64,000 bases of DNA, from contig NZ_QKWY01000002.1 in assembly GCF_003248355.1 (NCBI RefSeq), positions 868,001 to 932,000 on the forward strand, read 5' to 3'. The translations under genes were made by a program, and so were the position numbers. This DNA is from Streptomyces sp. AC1-42W. Its GTDB lineage: Bacteria; Actinomycetota; Actinomycetes; Streptomycetales; Streptomycetaceae. Below the pieces are notes generated by a model that was given only the letters and a program-made list of their open reading frames with translations, ran no database searches and was not told the origin of the DNA. The stretch's first letter is position 1. Each line of letters starts with the position of its first letter. Below are positions 48,644 to 61,300 of this stretch, piece after piece.

Positions 48644-50337
48644 CAGGCCCAGTCCTCCACGGTTCCGCTGGTGCCGATGTACCAGGTGCGGTGCGCCTGG
48701 CCGGGGTAGGGCGGGACGAACCGGTGCAGCTGCGACGCCAGCACCTGCGGCGGCACGGGGTGCTCCCGGCGCCCGTTGCGCGCGGCCAGCTCCGCCTCGT
48801 CGATCCAGGCCACGGCGTGGGTGACCAGGGCGTCCCGGCGGTGGGCGACCGCGTGCGCCAGGGAGCGCTGGTGCGGGTTGAGCGAGGTGGCGTCCCAGAC
48901 CACCGTCGCGCCGGGGACGAGGGCCGCGTCCAGCCGGTCCAGGCCCTCGCGCAGCACGTCACCGTTGGCGCCCTGGTCGGCGCGCGAGGCCCGCGCCTCG
49001 CGCAGATCATCCAGCGAGATGTACGTGGCGACGCCCGGCAGCGCGCGGCCGAAGGTGCTCTTGCCGCTGCCGGACGGACCGGCCAGCTGCACCAGGCGCG
49101 GGAAGTCCCCGGACCGCCACCGCCAGGTCGCGGCGACGGCCTCATCGGCGGTGGAGATCCGCCCGGCGGCGTACGCGTCCCGTGCCTGTGCCAGACAGCG
49201 CGCGGCGGCCTCGGGCCCGAGACCGGCGAACGCCTCCCGCAGCCCTTCGGGCTCCCGCACCTCCTCCGCGTGCAGGGCCGACCACTCGACCTGCTCCCGC
49301 GCCCCGGGGGTGTCCGCCAGCGCGCCGGACACCGCGTGCAGTACGGACAGGTCGGCGGCGAGCGCCATCCGGGCCAGCCCGGCGCGCCGCTCCTCGTCCG
49401 GGTAGGGGCGGTGGAGCGCCGGGTACAGCCCGACGAGGTCCGCGACGCGGCGGGCGAGCGGCAGGCCGAGGGGGCCGGCGAGGAGCGGGGCGAGGGCGGT
49501 GCGCCGGGTGGTGTGCAGCAGCGCGGCCAGGACCCCGGCGAGGCGGTGGTCCCCGGTGAGGCCGAGGGTGTCGAGGGCGTCGGCGGCGGCGAGGACCTGC
49601 TCCGGCGGGGCGTGCGGGGGTCCGTCGTGCTTGGGCGCGTCTGTAGGGCCGAGGCCCACCGCCGCGCGCAGGGCGCCCGCGTCGACCGGGGCCCCGGACC
49701 GTACGGCCCACAGCGCGGCCGTAGGGGCGAGCCCGTTCTCGACGACTTCCGCGTGCATCCAGTGCGTATCGGTCACCACGTGCCCCGGCCGCACCCACTT
49801 GCCGACGACGCGCCCGAACAACGCGGCCGGGAAGCCGGCGGCCGGCCGCACGACGTACCCCTCCTGCCGCCCCGTATCCGGCTTCAGCGCGCGCAGCGCC
49901 TTCGCGTCGAACACCCCGCGCCACAGCACGGGCGGCGCGGGGACGCCCAGGGAACGCAGGAACCCCACGGTCTCGTCCCAGCCCAGACAACGGTCGCCGT
50001 CCCACACGGAGAACCCGTAGAAGTGGCTCTCCAGCGCGTCGTACGCGAGGGAGTGCCGGGCGAACATGTTCTCCCCGCAGATCCGCCACCCCCGCGGCAC
50101 CCGGGGACCGATCCGCGCCTGGAGGGCCTTCACCCACGTACGCGAGGGATGGTGCGCCGAATCCAGCGAACGGGCATGCAGCCCGTCCGCGTACAGCGTG
50201 GTGTTCTCCCCGTCCAACTTCTCCGTGACGACGACCTCGGTCCCGGCGAGCGCCGGGAGATCCGTCATCCGCACATCATCGGAGGAAGCACCGGGCGACC
50301 AGGGAAGATGAGGAGTCCGTGGATAGTGAATCCGCAT
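48643..50337 (-). CDS. RNA ligase - helical domain - polynucleotide kinase
   Basis: 564 aa. N-terminal Rnl2-like RNA ligase: motif I TEKLDGENTTLYADG with Lys40, motif III HFYGFSVWDG, motif IV QEGYVVRP and motif V VVGKWVRPG. A helical middle part (about 250-400) resembles the HD-type insert of related repair proteins, but no clear HD pair is seen. C-terminal P-loop kinase: LAGPSGSGKSTFGRAL (near residue 420) and TVVWDATSLNPHQRSLAHAV, as in Pnkp 5'-kinases. First gene of the operon. It would phosphorylate 5' ends and seal RNA breaks. Confidence 0.9.
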   Translation of the reverse strand: MRIHYPRTPHLPWSPGASSDDVRMTDLPALAGTEVVVTEKLDGENTTLYADGLHARSLDSAHHPSRTWVKALQARIGPRVPRGWRICGENMFARHSLAYDALESHFYGFSVWDGDRCLGWDETVGFLRSLGVPAPPVLWRGVFDAKALRALKPDTGRQEGYVVRPAAGFPAALFGRVVGKWVRPGHVVTDTHWMHAEVVENGLAPTAALWAVRSGAPVDAGALRAAVGLGPTDAPKHDGPPHAPPEQVLAAADALDTLGLTGDHRLAGVLAALLHTTRRTALAPLLAGPLGLPLARRVADLVGLYPALHRPYPDEERRAGLARMALAADLSVLHAVSGALADTPGAREQVEWSALHAEEVREPEGLREAFAGLGPEAAARCLAQARDAYAAGRISTADEAVAATWRWRSGDFPRLVQLAGPSGSGKSTFGRALPGVATYISLDDLREARASRADQGANGDVLREGLDRLDAALVPGATVVWDATSLNPHQRSLAHAVAHRRDALVTHAVAWIDEAELAARNGRREHPVPPQVLASQLHRFVPPYPGQAHRTWYIGTSGTVEDWA

Positions 50338-50420
50338 GCTCCCCGCCCCCGTACCGTCGCCGCCTCCGGCCGGAAACTGTAGGGGCGGGAGCCCGTCCGT
50401 ACGACCGATTAACGCGCACG

Positions 50421-51944
50421 TCAGTGCGGCAGCGCCACTCCGAACGCGTCACCGTCGCTGCCGGCCGAAAAGCCGAGGTCGCCCTCGCCGAGGGCGGTGG
50501 CCGCTTCCAGGGTGCCGGGCCGGACCTTGAGCACAGTAACGGTGCCGGCCGCGTTGCCGGGGGCGCCGACCAGCGGTTCGACGCGGCCGTTGCCGTCGGT
50601 GTCCAGGGCGCCTACCGTCCAGCCGAAGTGGTCGTGCGCGGCTATGACGCCAGGCACCTTGTCGGTGTCCTGGTCGATCCAGAGCGCGCCCTTGGTGGTG
50701 AGGCCGCCGGTCGCGTTGCCGAAAAGGACCATCGAGGCGCCGGCGCCGGTCGCGGAGTTGAGCGCCTCACTGCGCATGCCGACGACGAGGTCGTCCGTGC
50801 CGTCGCCGTCGAAGTCGCCCGCGGCCAGGCCGGACGCGAAGTAGTCCTCCATCTCGGGGGCGCCGGAGATACCGGGGGAGTCCTGGTCGAAGAGCTTCAC
50901 GCGGCTGGTGGCGGACAGGCCCTGGGAGCTGCCGTAGAAGATCGCGAGGCGTCCGGCCGCGCCCTTTCCACCGACCTGCTCGTCGGACACGCCGACGGCG
51001 ACATCCGCGTAGTCGTCGTCGTTGAAGTGGCCCACCGCCAGCGCGCTGCCCGCGAACTCGCCGATGCCGTCCACACTGCCGGAGTCGACGAATCCGCCGG
51101 CCGCCGGGGCGCCGCTCTTGAACGGGCCGTACAGGATGTGGAGCGAGCCCCGGTCGGAGCTGCCGGATATCTGTTCGCCGATGGTGGCGGAGATCAGGTC
51201 GCCGACACCATCGCCGTTGACGTCCGTCACGGCGAGCTGTTCACCGAAGCGGTCCCCCTTCTCGGGGACGCCGGGGACGTTGGCCGTGCCCTGGTCGATC
51301 TCGATGGTGTTCTTGGCGTTGAGGCCGGTGGACGTGCCGAACATGATCTTCACGGTGCCGGCGTTGGCCAGGCCGCCCGCGTTGTCGAGGGGCTGGCCGA
51401 TGGCGAGGTCGCAGTAGCCGTCGTCGTTGATGTCTCCGGTGGCCAGGGAGTAGGCGAATATCTCGTCCTTGGCGACGGCACCTGGGTAGGAATCGGTGTC
51501 CTCGCTGAACACCTCGGTCGTGGAGTTGTAGATTCCGCCGGAGCTGCCGTAGTGGACTGTCAGCATTCCGGCGCCTTCGACATCCCCGAGGGCCTCCGTC
51601 GGTGAAGCCACCACGAGGTCGGCGTAGCCGTTGTTGTCGAAGTCGCAACTGGCCACCGACTGACCGAAGGCGTCGTCGGCTTCCGGGTCGCCCGATACGC
51701 CCGGAGACGCCTGGTCGATACGGACCGCGCTGTGGGAGGGCCCGGTGGACGTGCCGTTGGCGATGACGACCGAACCCGCCCCCGCGTGGCCCGACACGGT
51801 GTTCCCGGGCATGCCGATGACGAGGTCCGGCTTGCCGTCGCCGTTGAAGTCGTAGGGCTTGGCCGCATGACCGGAGCCGGCCGTGAGGGCGATCGTCAGG
51901 GCGGGAAACGGGGTTTCGCCCTCAGGGCGAAAGGCCGCCCGCAT
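50421..51944 (-). CDS. FG-GAP repeat (integrin-like) protein, rearranged N terminus
   Basis: About 507 aa, secreted beta-propeller with seven FG-GAP repeats, each with a Ca-binding DxNxDGxxD loop (DFNGDGKPDLVIGMPG, DFDNNGYADLVVASP, DINDDGYCDLAIGQP, DVNGDGVGDLIS, HFNDDDYADVAVGV, DFDGDGTDDLVVGM, DTDGNGRVEPLVGAPG). The signal peptide core ALTIALTAGSGHAA is present, but the residues before it (MRAAFRPEGETPF) are encoded by the hairpin end of the IS605-like remnant. The native start and basic n-region are therefore lost, and export is doubtful. Divergent from the RHS gene. Confidence 0.75.
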   Translation of the reverse strand: MRAAFRPEGETPFPALTIALTAGSGHAAKPYDFNGDGKPDLVIGMPGNTVSGHAGAGSVVIANGTSTGPSHSAVRIDQASPGVSGDPEADDAFGQSVASCDFDNNGYADLVVASPTEALGDVEGAGMLTVHYGSSGGIYNSTTEVFSEDTDSYPGAVAKDEIFAYSLATGDINDDGYCDLAIGQPLDNAGGLANAGTVKIMFGTSTGLNAKNTIEIDQGTANVPGVPEKGDRFGEQLAVTDVNGDGVGDLISATIGEQISGSSDRGSLHILYGPFKSGAPAAGGFVDSGSVDGIGEFAGSALAVGHFNDDDYADVAVGVSDEQVGGKGAAGRLAIFYGSSQGLSATSRVKLFDQDSPGISGAPEMEDYFASGLAAGDFDGDGTDDLVVGMRSEALNSATGAGASMVLFGNATGGLTTKGALWIDQDTDKVPGVIAAHDHFGWTVGALDTDGNGRVEPLVGAPGNAAGTVTVLKVRPGTLEAATALGEGDLGFSAGSDGDAFGVALPH

Positions 51945-52158
51945 GATCGGGTAGGCTGGTCGGAGTGCGGTGCGAGAACCAAGCTCCGTACGCGTGCTGA
52001 TCGAGAACCAAGACAGCACACGCACCTCCAAGCTTTGCCATGCCGAACCGGGCAGGTTTCGTCCCGGCTGGTGTTGAGCGTGGAAGACCTGCCGGGTCGC
52101 CGACCCGGCAGGCGGCGTGAGCCAGGAATCCCCCTGCTTCAGCTGGGGGAGGATTCAA
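51905..52158 (+). mobile_element. IS605/IS1341-type remnant with omega-RNA-like right end
   Basis: About 250 bp with no tnpB. The left end has the stem TTCGCCC-TCA-GGGCGAA. The right part has CCTGCCGGGTC-GCC-GACCCGGCAGG (52088-52112) and a closing stem GAATCCCCCTGC-TTCA-GCTGGGGGA followed by GGATTCAA, the characteristic right end of TnpB-carrying elements of streptomycetes. That end also forms the 3' part of the omega (reRNA) guide scaffold. Exact borders are uncertain. It lies on the FG-GAP signal-peptide codons and 200 bp from the RHS gene. Confidence 0.65.
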
Positions 52159-52356
52159 TTAACGTGTACGCCGCCGAGGGGTCTCCCTGATCTTCGGCGG
52201 GCCCGGCACCCCGCTTCCGGCCGATCGCTCCCCACGGGGGGCGGTCGGTTCTCGGTTTGAGGGAGTTCCGGGCCCAGCCGCCCCCGTCCGCATGCGGTCT
52301 TCCGGCACCCCCTCCGGTGGCGTTCCTCGCGCGCCGCCGCCCTGACGGCCGGCAGC

Positions 52357-55300
52357 GTGTTCCTGGCGCTCGGCGCGACTCTGCTGCCGGCCCCCGCCCT
52401 GACGCCGGTCGCGCGCGCCGCCGACGCCGCGGCGCCCTGGCCCGACACCGAGGCTCCCACCCAGCGCACCGGGACCGCGGCGGGCCGCGACCACGAGGTC
52501 GGCGCCGACCGCACCGACGCCACCGGCCGCAACGACCTCGACCCGGTGGACCTGGAGGCGGGCAAGGGCGCCCTGCCGCTGCACGACGGCGGCAACGGGT
52601 TCGCGACGGTCGAGCCGGAGGTGGCGCAGACCGCCCTCGAACCGGGAACCGAGACCGCCGACGCGGACGGCGCGACCGGCTACGACCCGGACAAGAGCAT
52701 CGAGATACCCGCCGAACGGACGGCCACGTCCAAGGAGTTCGGCAACCCCGACGGCACCCGCACCACCCGGGTCTACACCGAGCCCGTGCACTACGAGGAC
52801 GCCACCGGAACCTGGCAGGACATCGACACCTCGCTGGTTCCGGCCGACGAGGCCAAGGGCGTTCCCGAGGCCGCGAAGACGGACGGCGACCGGCTCGCCG
52901 CCGCCTCCGACGACACCGGACTCACCCTCGCCCCACAGGGCGACGACCCGGCCCTGGCCCGGCTGACCCTGGACGAGGGGAAGCACGCGGTCGGCTTCGG
53001 GCTCGACGGAGCGTCGGACACCACCGCACAGGTCGACGGCGACACCGCGCACTACGCCGGAATCCGGCCGGGCGCGGACGTGACCCTTCAGGCGACGCAC
53101 GGCGCGGTCAAGGAGACCATCGTCCTCGACTCGTCCGACGCGCCGCACGTCTGGACGTTCCCGCTCGACCTCGACGGGCTCACCCCCTCCCTGGACGAGC
53201 ACGGCGCGGTCCTCCTGAAGGACGCGGACGGCGCCGCCCAGGCCATCATCCCCAAGGGCTGGATGGAGGACTCCTCGCACGATCCGGAGACCGGCGGCCC
53301 CGCCCTCTCCGGCGACGTCGACTACGCCCTCACCGAGCAGGACGGCCACTGGTCGCTGAAGGTCGAACTGGACGACGCGTGGCTGGACGCGCCGGAGCGC
53401 GTCTACCCGGTCAAGGTCGACCCGAGCGTGGACGACATCGACAGCAACGGCGACGCCTTCGTCCAGAACTCCTGGCCGGACAGCAACTTCGCCGGCGACG
53501 ACGAGCTGAAGATCGGCAGCTACGACGCGGGCACCAGCCGTGCCATGAGCCTGATGCGGTTCAACAACGTCACCAGCAAGCTCAAGCACCGGTACATCCT
53601 CAACGCGGACCTCGGCCTGTTCAACGTCTGGTCGTCCAGTTGCAGCGCCCAGAAGATGACCGTCAACCAGGTCACCGGCTCATGGAGTTCCACCACGGTC
53701 ACCTGGAACAACCGCCCGGCGAGCTTCGACCACCTGATCGCCACCGACTCGTTCGCGTACGGCGAGAACTGCGGCGGCTCCAAGTGGCGGACCATCGACC
53801 TCGGCAACAAGGGCGTCGACCTCGTCCAGGGCTGGGTCGACGGCTCCATCACCAACAACGGGCTCGCGATCTGGGCCGACTTCGAGAGCTCCGGCCCCTG
53901 GAAGCGCTTCGGCAGCGCCAACTCCGCCAACAAGCCGTACCTCAGCGTCACCCACAGCGCCTACGGCGCGCAGTACACCGTCGGGTCGCAGACCGCCCCG
54001 CTGACCGGCGGCCAGAGCGGTGAAGTGGACGTCACCGTCAAGAACCTCGGTGACTTCACCTGGGAGCCGCAAGGCTGGAACGAGGTCCGCCTCGGCACCC
54101 GCGTCCGCAACTACAGCACCGGCGCCCTCATGGAACAGAAGGCGTTCACCCGCTTCGACGAGCGCCTGACACCGGGCGACGACGCCACCCTGAGCGCCCG
54201 CATACCCCCGCTTCCCCCGGGGAAGTACAAGCTCAACTTCGACGTACAGCGGCTGCGCGACCAGAAGTGGTTCTCCACCGAGAGCGTTCCCGTCGCCACC
54301 GTCGCCGTCACCTCCCAGGACGTCGGTCCCCGCGTCACCGATGTCTACCCGCACCCCGGCGGGCAGGTCGGCAGCCTCACCCCGACCCTGTTCATGGACA
54401 CCGAGACCGTCGACCACTACCCGGCCGGCGCCGCGATCGACCACTACTTCGAGGTCTGCTCCGGTACGGCGGACGAGCCCACGGACTGCGTCAACTCCGG
54501 CTGGCGGACCAAGCGGACATGGAACGTCCCCGCGTCCCGGCTGACCTGGGGCAAGCAGTACATCTGGCGCGTCAAGGCCCGTGAGAACGGCCTGGCGACC
54601 GCGCTCAGCCCCTTCTACACCTTCACCACCGCCGTCGAGCAGCCCGCGATCACCTCGCACCTCGGCGACCAGGGACCGGCCGGCGACGGCCGCGAGGTCG
54701 ACCCCGGCATCGGCAACTACACCACCACCGACACCGACGCGACCGTCGCCACGACCGGCCCCGGCCTGACCGTGGCCCGTACCTACAACAGCCGCGACCC
54801 GCGCTCCGACAACGCCTTCGGGGCCGGCTGGACCACCCGCTACGACATGCGGATCGCACCCGACGAAGACGGCACCGGCAACGTCGTCGCCACCCTGCCC
54901 ACAGGCCGCCAGGTCCGCTTCGGCAAGAACCCCGACGGCAGCTACGCACCCCCGTACGGCAGCTTCTCCACCCTCACCTCGGTCTCCGGAGGCGGCTGGA
55001 AGCTGACCGACAAGGACCAGACCTCGTACGTCTTCGACGGCGACGGGCGCCTCACCCGGGTCACCGACTACCGCGACCGCGCGCAGACGCTCACGTACAA
55101 CACCTCCGGCGAGCTGACCACAGTCACCGCGACCGGCGGGCGCGCCCTGCACCTCACGTGGACCGGCGGCCACGTCAGGACGGTCACCACCGACGCCCCG
55201 GCGACCGGCACCGACCCGCTGACCTGGACGTACACCTACGACAGCGACCGGCTGACCCAGGTCTGCGGCCCGGAGGACACCACCGGGCACTGCACCGTCT

Positions 55301-58300
55301 ACAGCTACGGCGACGGCTCGCACCACCGCACCGTGGTCCACGACGCCGGACCGTTCTCCTATTGGCGCCTCGACGAGAAGGAGGGCGCCACCGACGCCGC
55401 GAGCGACCTGCCGCTCGACCGCGACGAGCACGCCGCCACCTACCGGGACGTGCGGCTCGGCACCGCCGGCGCGCTCGCGGGGAGCGCGGACACGGCCGTC
55501 ACCTTCAACGGCACCACGTCCTACGTGCAGCTGCCGGACCAGCTGATCTCCGACACCCCCTACCTCACCGCCGAACTGTGGTTCCGCACCACCGGCAGCG
55601 GTGTCCTGCTCAGCTACCAGGACCACACCCTCGAAGAGGCCACCGCCGGCAAGAACACCCCCGCCCTCTACGTCGGAACCGACGGAAAGCTGCGCGGCGA
55701 GTTCTGGAACGGCAAGGCCGCTCCCATCACCTCGGCCACGACCGTCAACGACGGCACCTGGCATCACGCGGCCCTCACCGCCGCAGGCAACACCCAGACG
55801 CTGTACCTCGACGGCAAGAAGGCCGGCAGCCTCAGCGGCGACATCACCCAGTACGACCAGCGCTTCGTCTACCTCGGCGCCGGCTACTGGAACAACTGGC
55901 CCGCCACCACCGGCACCATCGGCCACCTCACCGGCGACATCGACGAGGCGGCCGTCTACAGCCGCCCCCTCGGCGCTAGCACCGTCGCCCAGCACCACGC
56001 CGCCGCCGAGGTCGCCCAGCAGCTCACCGGGGTGACCCTGCCCAGCGGGCGCGTGCACTCGGCGGTCGCGTACGACACCGTGCACGACCGGGTGTCCTCC
56101 TACACGGACGCGGACGGCGGCACGTACACGCTCTCCGACCTCGCGGCGACCGGGACCGACGCCAAGCCCGCCACCGACGACCAGGACGCCGTCGCCGGGA
56201 CCACCACCCTCACTGTCACGGTCACCGACCCCGACAAGCGCGCGTCCGCCTACACCTACGACCCGCTCCAGGGCAACCGCCTCATCAGCCAGAAGGACGC
56301 GGCGGGCCACACCGGCACCTTCGCCTACGACACCGGCGGCTTCCTGGCCGCCACCACCGGCCCCGACGGCACCGTCACCCGCTTCGGCAACGACGAGCGC
56401 GGCAACAAGATCTCCCAGACAACCTGCCGGGACGCCGCCGACGAGGCCACCTGCCATACCTCGTACTACACCTACTACCTGAACGCGGACGACCCGCTCG
56501 ACCCCCGGAACGACCAGCTCACCGCCGTCCGCGACGCCCGCTCGGCGAACGCGTCCGACAACGCGTACAGGACGACGTACGGCTACGACAGCCACGGCGA
56601 CCGGACCTCCACCACCACCCCGGCCACCCCGGACTTCCCCTCCGGCCGCACCGAGTCCTTCACCTTCACCGACGGCACCGAGAGCGCGGCCGGTGGCGGC
56701 ACGGTCCCGGCCGGCCTGCTCGCCACCAGCACCGACGTGCGTGGCGGGGTGACCGAGCGGACCTACACCGCAGCGGGTGACCTGGCCGAGGTGACCGACC
56801 CGAAGGGTGTCGCCACCGCGTACTCCTACGACGCCCTGGGGCGCGAGACCCGCAGCACGGTGGTCTCGGACGCCTACCCGGACGGCGTGAGCACGACCAC
56901 GGTCTACGACGGGGAATCCCGTCCGGCCACGGTCACCGGACCGGTCACCACCAACGAGGTCACCGGTGCCGACCAGCGGGCGCGCACCACCTACACCTAC
57001 GACGAGGACGGCCGGGTCCTGACGGAGTCGGTGGCCGACCTCCTCGGCGGCGCCGCCACCCGCACCACCACGCGCACCTACAACGCCCACGGCCGCGCCG
57101 CCACCCTCACCGGACCCGAGGGCGGCCGGGAGACGTACGCGTACGACACCTACGGCCACCAGACCAGCCGTACGATGCCCGGCCGGGGCACGTTCCGGTA
57201 CACGTACACCGCGCTCGGTCAGCTGGCGACGATGACGCTCGCCGGCTACACGGGCGACCCGAACGACCCGTCCACCGCGCAGGACGTGGTGCTCGACTCC
57301 TACGCGTACGACCCGGCGGGCCGGATCGCCGAACACACCGACGCGATGGGCCGTACCACCCGCACCACGTACTACGACGACGGCCTCCAGGCCCAGATGG
57401 TCCTGGTCGGCTTCCACGACCCGAACGGCTCCACCCGCGACCTCGTGCTGAGCGACCGCACGTACGACGCGGCGGGCAACCTGGTCGGCGAGACCACCGG
57501 CAACGGCAAGGTCACCACGGCGTACGAGATCGACGCCGCCGGCCGCACCACCGCGGCGGTCCTGGACCCGTCGGGCCTGGCGCGCCGCATCGCGTACACG
57601 TACGACCCCGCGGGTGACGTGCTCACCGAGACCCACACGGGAGCGGGCGGCACTCGGACCGAGAAGGTCACCCTGAACCGAGACGTCACCGGCGCGGTCA
57701 CCCGGCAGACGGTCGAGAACGGCGCCGACGACCTGGTCACCACGTACACGGTCGACGACCGGGGGCTGGCGGTCTCGGAGACCTCCCCGCGCGGCAACGC
57801 CGCAGGCGCCGACCCGGCCGCGTACACCACGCACTACACCTACGACGCCCTCGGTCGCCTGACCGGGACGCGTGCGGCCCCGGTAACCGCCGAGACCCGG
57901 CAGTCCGCGGCGGCGACCGTGCGCCCGACCATCACCGTCGGTTACAACGCCTTCGGCGAGACGGCAGACGTCCGCGACCCGGCCGGCCTCGTCACGCACA
58001 CCGCGTACGACCGCCTGGGCCGCGCGACCGGCATCACCCTGCCGTCCTATACCCCGGCGGGTGCCACCACCGCGCTGACCAGCAAGGTCTCCCGCAGCTA
58101 CAACGAGGCGGGCGACCTGGAGAGCGAGACCGACGCCCTCGGCAAGGTCACGACGTACACCTACGACCAGCTGGGCAACCTCGCCAAGGTGGAAGAACCC
58201 GCCCCCGAGGACGGCGCGGCCAACCCGGTCTCCACGTTCACCTATGACCTGCTGGGCGAGCAGCTGTCGGCCACCGGTCCGACCGGTGCCCGCACCGAGG

Positions 58301-61300
58301 CGACGTACGACGAGCTCGGCCGCCAGGTCACGGCCACGGAGATCGAACGCCACCCGGCCCAGGGTGTGTTCACCACAACCCTCGGCTACGACGACGCCGG
58401 CAACCTGCGGTCGACGAAGAGCCCGACCGGCCTGACGGCGACCGGGACGTACAACACGGCGGGCGACCCGCTCACCGCCACGGACACCGCGGGCGGTGTC
58501 ACGGCCTACGGCTACGGCCCCACCGGCCTGCCCGTGACGGTGACGACCCCGCAGGGACGGACCACCCGCACGACGTACGACACGGCGGGCCGGACGACCG
58601 GGGTCACGGACGAGGACAGCGCGGGTACCGTCCTGCGGACGTCGAGTTCCACCTACGACGCGGACGGCAACCCGACCGAGGTCACGGACGCGCTGGGCCA
58701 CACGGTCACGCAGACGTTCGACGCACTGGGCCGCCTCACCCGGCTGGTCGAGCCGGTCGACGCCGACACGGCGGTCACGACGACGTACGGCTACGACGCG
58801 ACCGGTCACCGCACTCGCCTCACCGACGGCCGGGGCAACACGACCTGGTACGGCTTCACCAGCCACGGCTCGCTGGAGTCGGTGGTGGAGCCGTCCACCA
58901 CCGCCCACCCGCAGGCGGCGGACCGCACCTGGACCACGGTGTACGACGCGGCCGACCGGCCGGTGAAGGAGCTCCAGCCGGGCGGTGTGACGGTGCAGCG
59001 CACCTTCGACGCGCTGGGCCGGCTGACCAGGGCCACGGGCTCCGGCGGCGAGGCGGCCACCACCCCGGACACCTTCGGCTATGACGCGGCCGGTCGCCTT
59101 GTTTCGGCGAGCGCGCCCGGCGGCACGGACACCTTCACCTACGACGACCGCGGTGACCTGCTGTCGGCGGACGGCCCCTCCGGCACGGCGTCCTTCGCCT
59201 ACGACGAGGAGAGCCGCCTCACCACCCGCACGGACGCCGCAGGCCGGGCCGTCTTCGGCTACGACACGGCCGGCCGTCTGAAGACGGCAGCGGACCCGCT
59301 GACGCGGTCGACGGTGAAGTACGGCTACGACAGCGCCTCGCGCCTGACGTCGGTGGCGTACGGCTCCACGGGCGCGACCCGCTCGCTGGCCTACGACGTC
59401 CTGGACCGCCCGGCCTCGGACGAGGTGAAGTCCCCGGCCGGAACCACGACCGCGTCGACGGCCTACACCTACGACAAGGCGTCCCGCCTCACCGGGAAGA
59501 CGACAACGGGCACGGCCGGCGCGGGCACCCAGTCCTACGGCTACGACTGGGCGGGCCGCATCACCAGCTGGACCGGTGTCAGCGGCGCGGTGACCGACTA
59601 CACCTGGGACGCGGCGGGCAACCGCACCGGCGCGGGCGGCATCACAGCGACGTATGACGAGCGCAACCGGCTGCTGACGGCCGGGGACACGACGTACACG
59701 TACTCGGCGCGCGGCACCCGCACCGGCAGCACGGACGGGAGCGGTACGCACGCGGCGACGTTCGACGCGATGGGCCGGATGATCTCCGCGGACGGCACGG
59801 CGTACGCGTACGACGCGCTGGACCGTCTGGTCACCCAGGGCGGTCAGCGTCTGATCTACGGCGACCAGTCCAACAACCCCGTCGCCACGGCCGCGGGCCT
59901 GGTCTTCCGCGACCCTGCGGGCGAGGCGGTGTCCTCGGCCGCCGCCGACGGCACGGACGCGAGCGTGCTGCTGTCGGACGCGCTGCACGGCGACGTGACG
60001 GCTTCGGTGGACGCGGCCACGGGTGCTGTGGGCGGCTCGACGGGCTACTCCCCGTTCGGCGAGCTCACGGCGCGGTCGGGCACGGCAGCCCCGCTCGGCT
60101 ACCAGGGCGAGTACACCGACCCGGACACCGGGCAGGTGAACATGCACGCCCGCTGGTACGACCCGGCCAACGGCGGCTTCACCTCCCGTGACTCCTGGAC
60201 GCTGAACCCGGTGCCGTCCATCAACGCGAACCGGTACGGATACGGCGGCGGTGACCCGCTGACCAACACGGACCCGAGCGGACACGATGTGTGTGTGTTC
60301 GGCCACTGCGTCGACACCGACTGGATCAGCAAGGGCATCGACGAGGCCGAGCGCTATGCCAACACCGCAGGGCACGCGGCGACGAAGTACGGCAGCCGCG
60401 TACTGAAGTTCGGTACGAGGGCGCTGGGCGTCGTCGGACTCATCGTGGGCATCGTCTGGGATGCGACTCCCGTGGGTGACGACTCGTGCACGGCTGTCTT
60501 CGGGCACGAGTGCGGCAGCCAGCCGAGCACCGAGGGTAATCGTCAGCCGACGTTGTCATCTGGCTGCGGCTGGTACTGCTCTCCCCTCACGGGCGTCAAA
60601 GGCACCGGACCCACCGCCGGTGGACCTGGTGTCGGCGGGCAGGGCCCGGTCGGCCCGCCCCCGCCGCCGCCCCCGCCGCCGTGGGACAAGCTGATCGAGG
60701 ACGCGCTGTCCCACAAGACGGCACGACCCTCCAGCAGTGCGACGACGGACAAGGGGCACCAGGAGTTCGTCGACGACTCCTTCACCAACGTGGTCAAGGA
60801 CCTGGATGGCTTTACCGAAGGGTCTCTTAACGACTATTTCGACCTGCTTGGACTGAGTGGCGACTGCACGGGCGGCGGCCTCGGCTTTCAGTGCTCCAGT
60901 TACGGCAACCTCCTTGACCCCGATACCGGACTCGCCTACTGCAACCCTGCGACAGGACCAGCCGCCGGCAACACCTGCACGCCACTGCCCGCTGTCGGGG
61001 TCGGCTCTCCTGGGACGCAGAACAGGTCAGGCCCTCCGCACAAGACAGATGCACAGTTGCAGGCTGACGCTGACGCAATCCATGAAACATGGCGGACGCG
61101 GTATGGAGACCGTGCCTACAACGGAACGACTGTCACCACAGGCGTCCTTGATGGCGAGCTGGTATATGCGGTGAACAGGAGCAAGATCAACCCTGACGCA
61201 ACGGACTTGGCTGAAAAGCAGCTTGGATACCGGCGAGTATTTGGAGTGCGACTCAAAGGGCCCAATCGAACTGATGCCGAGCAACTGCTGCTCAATGCGG

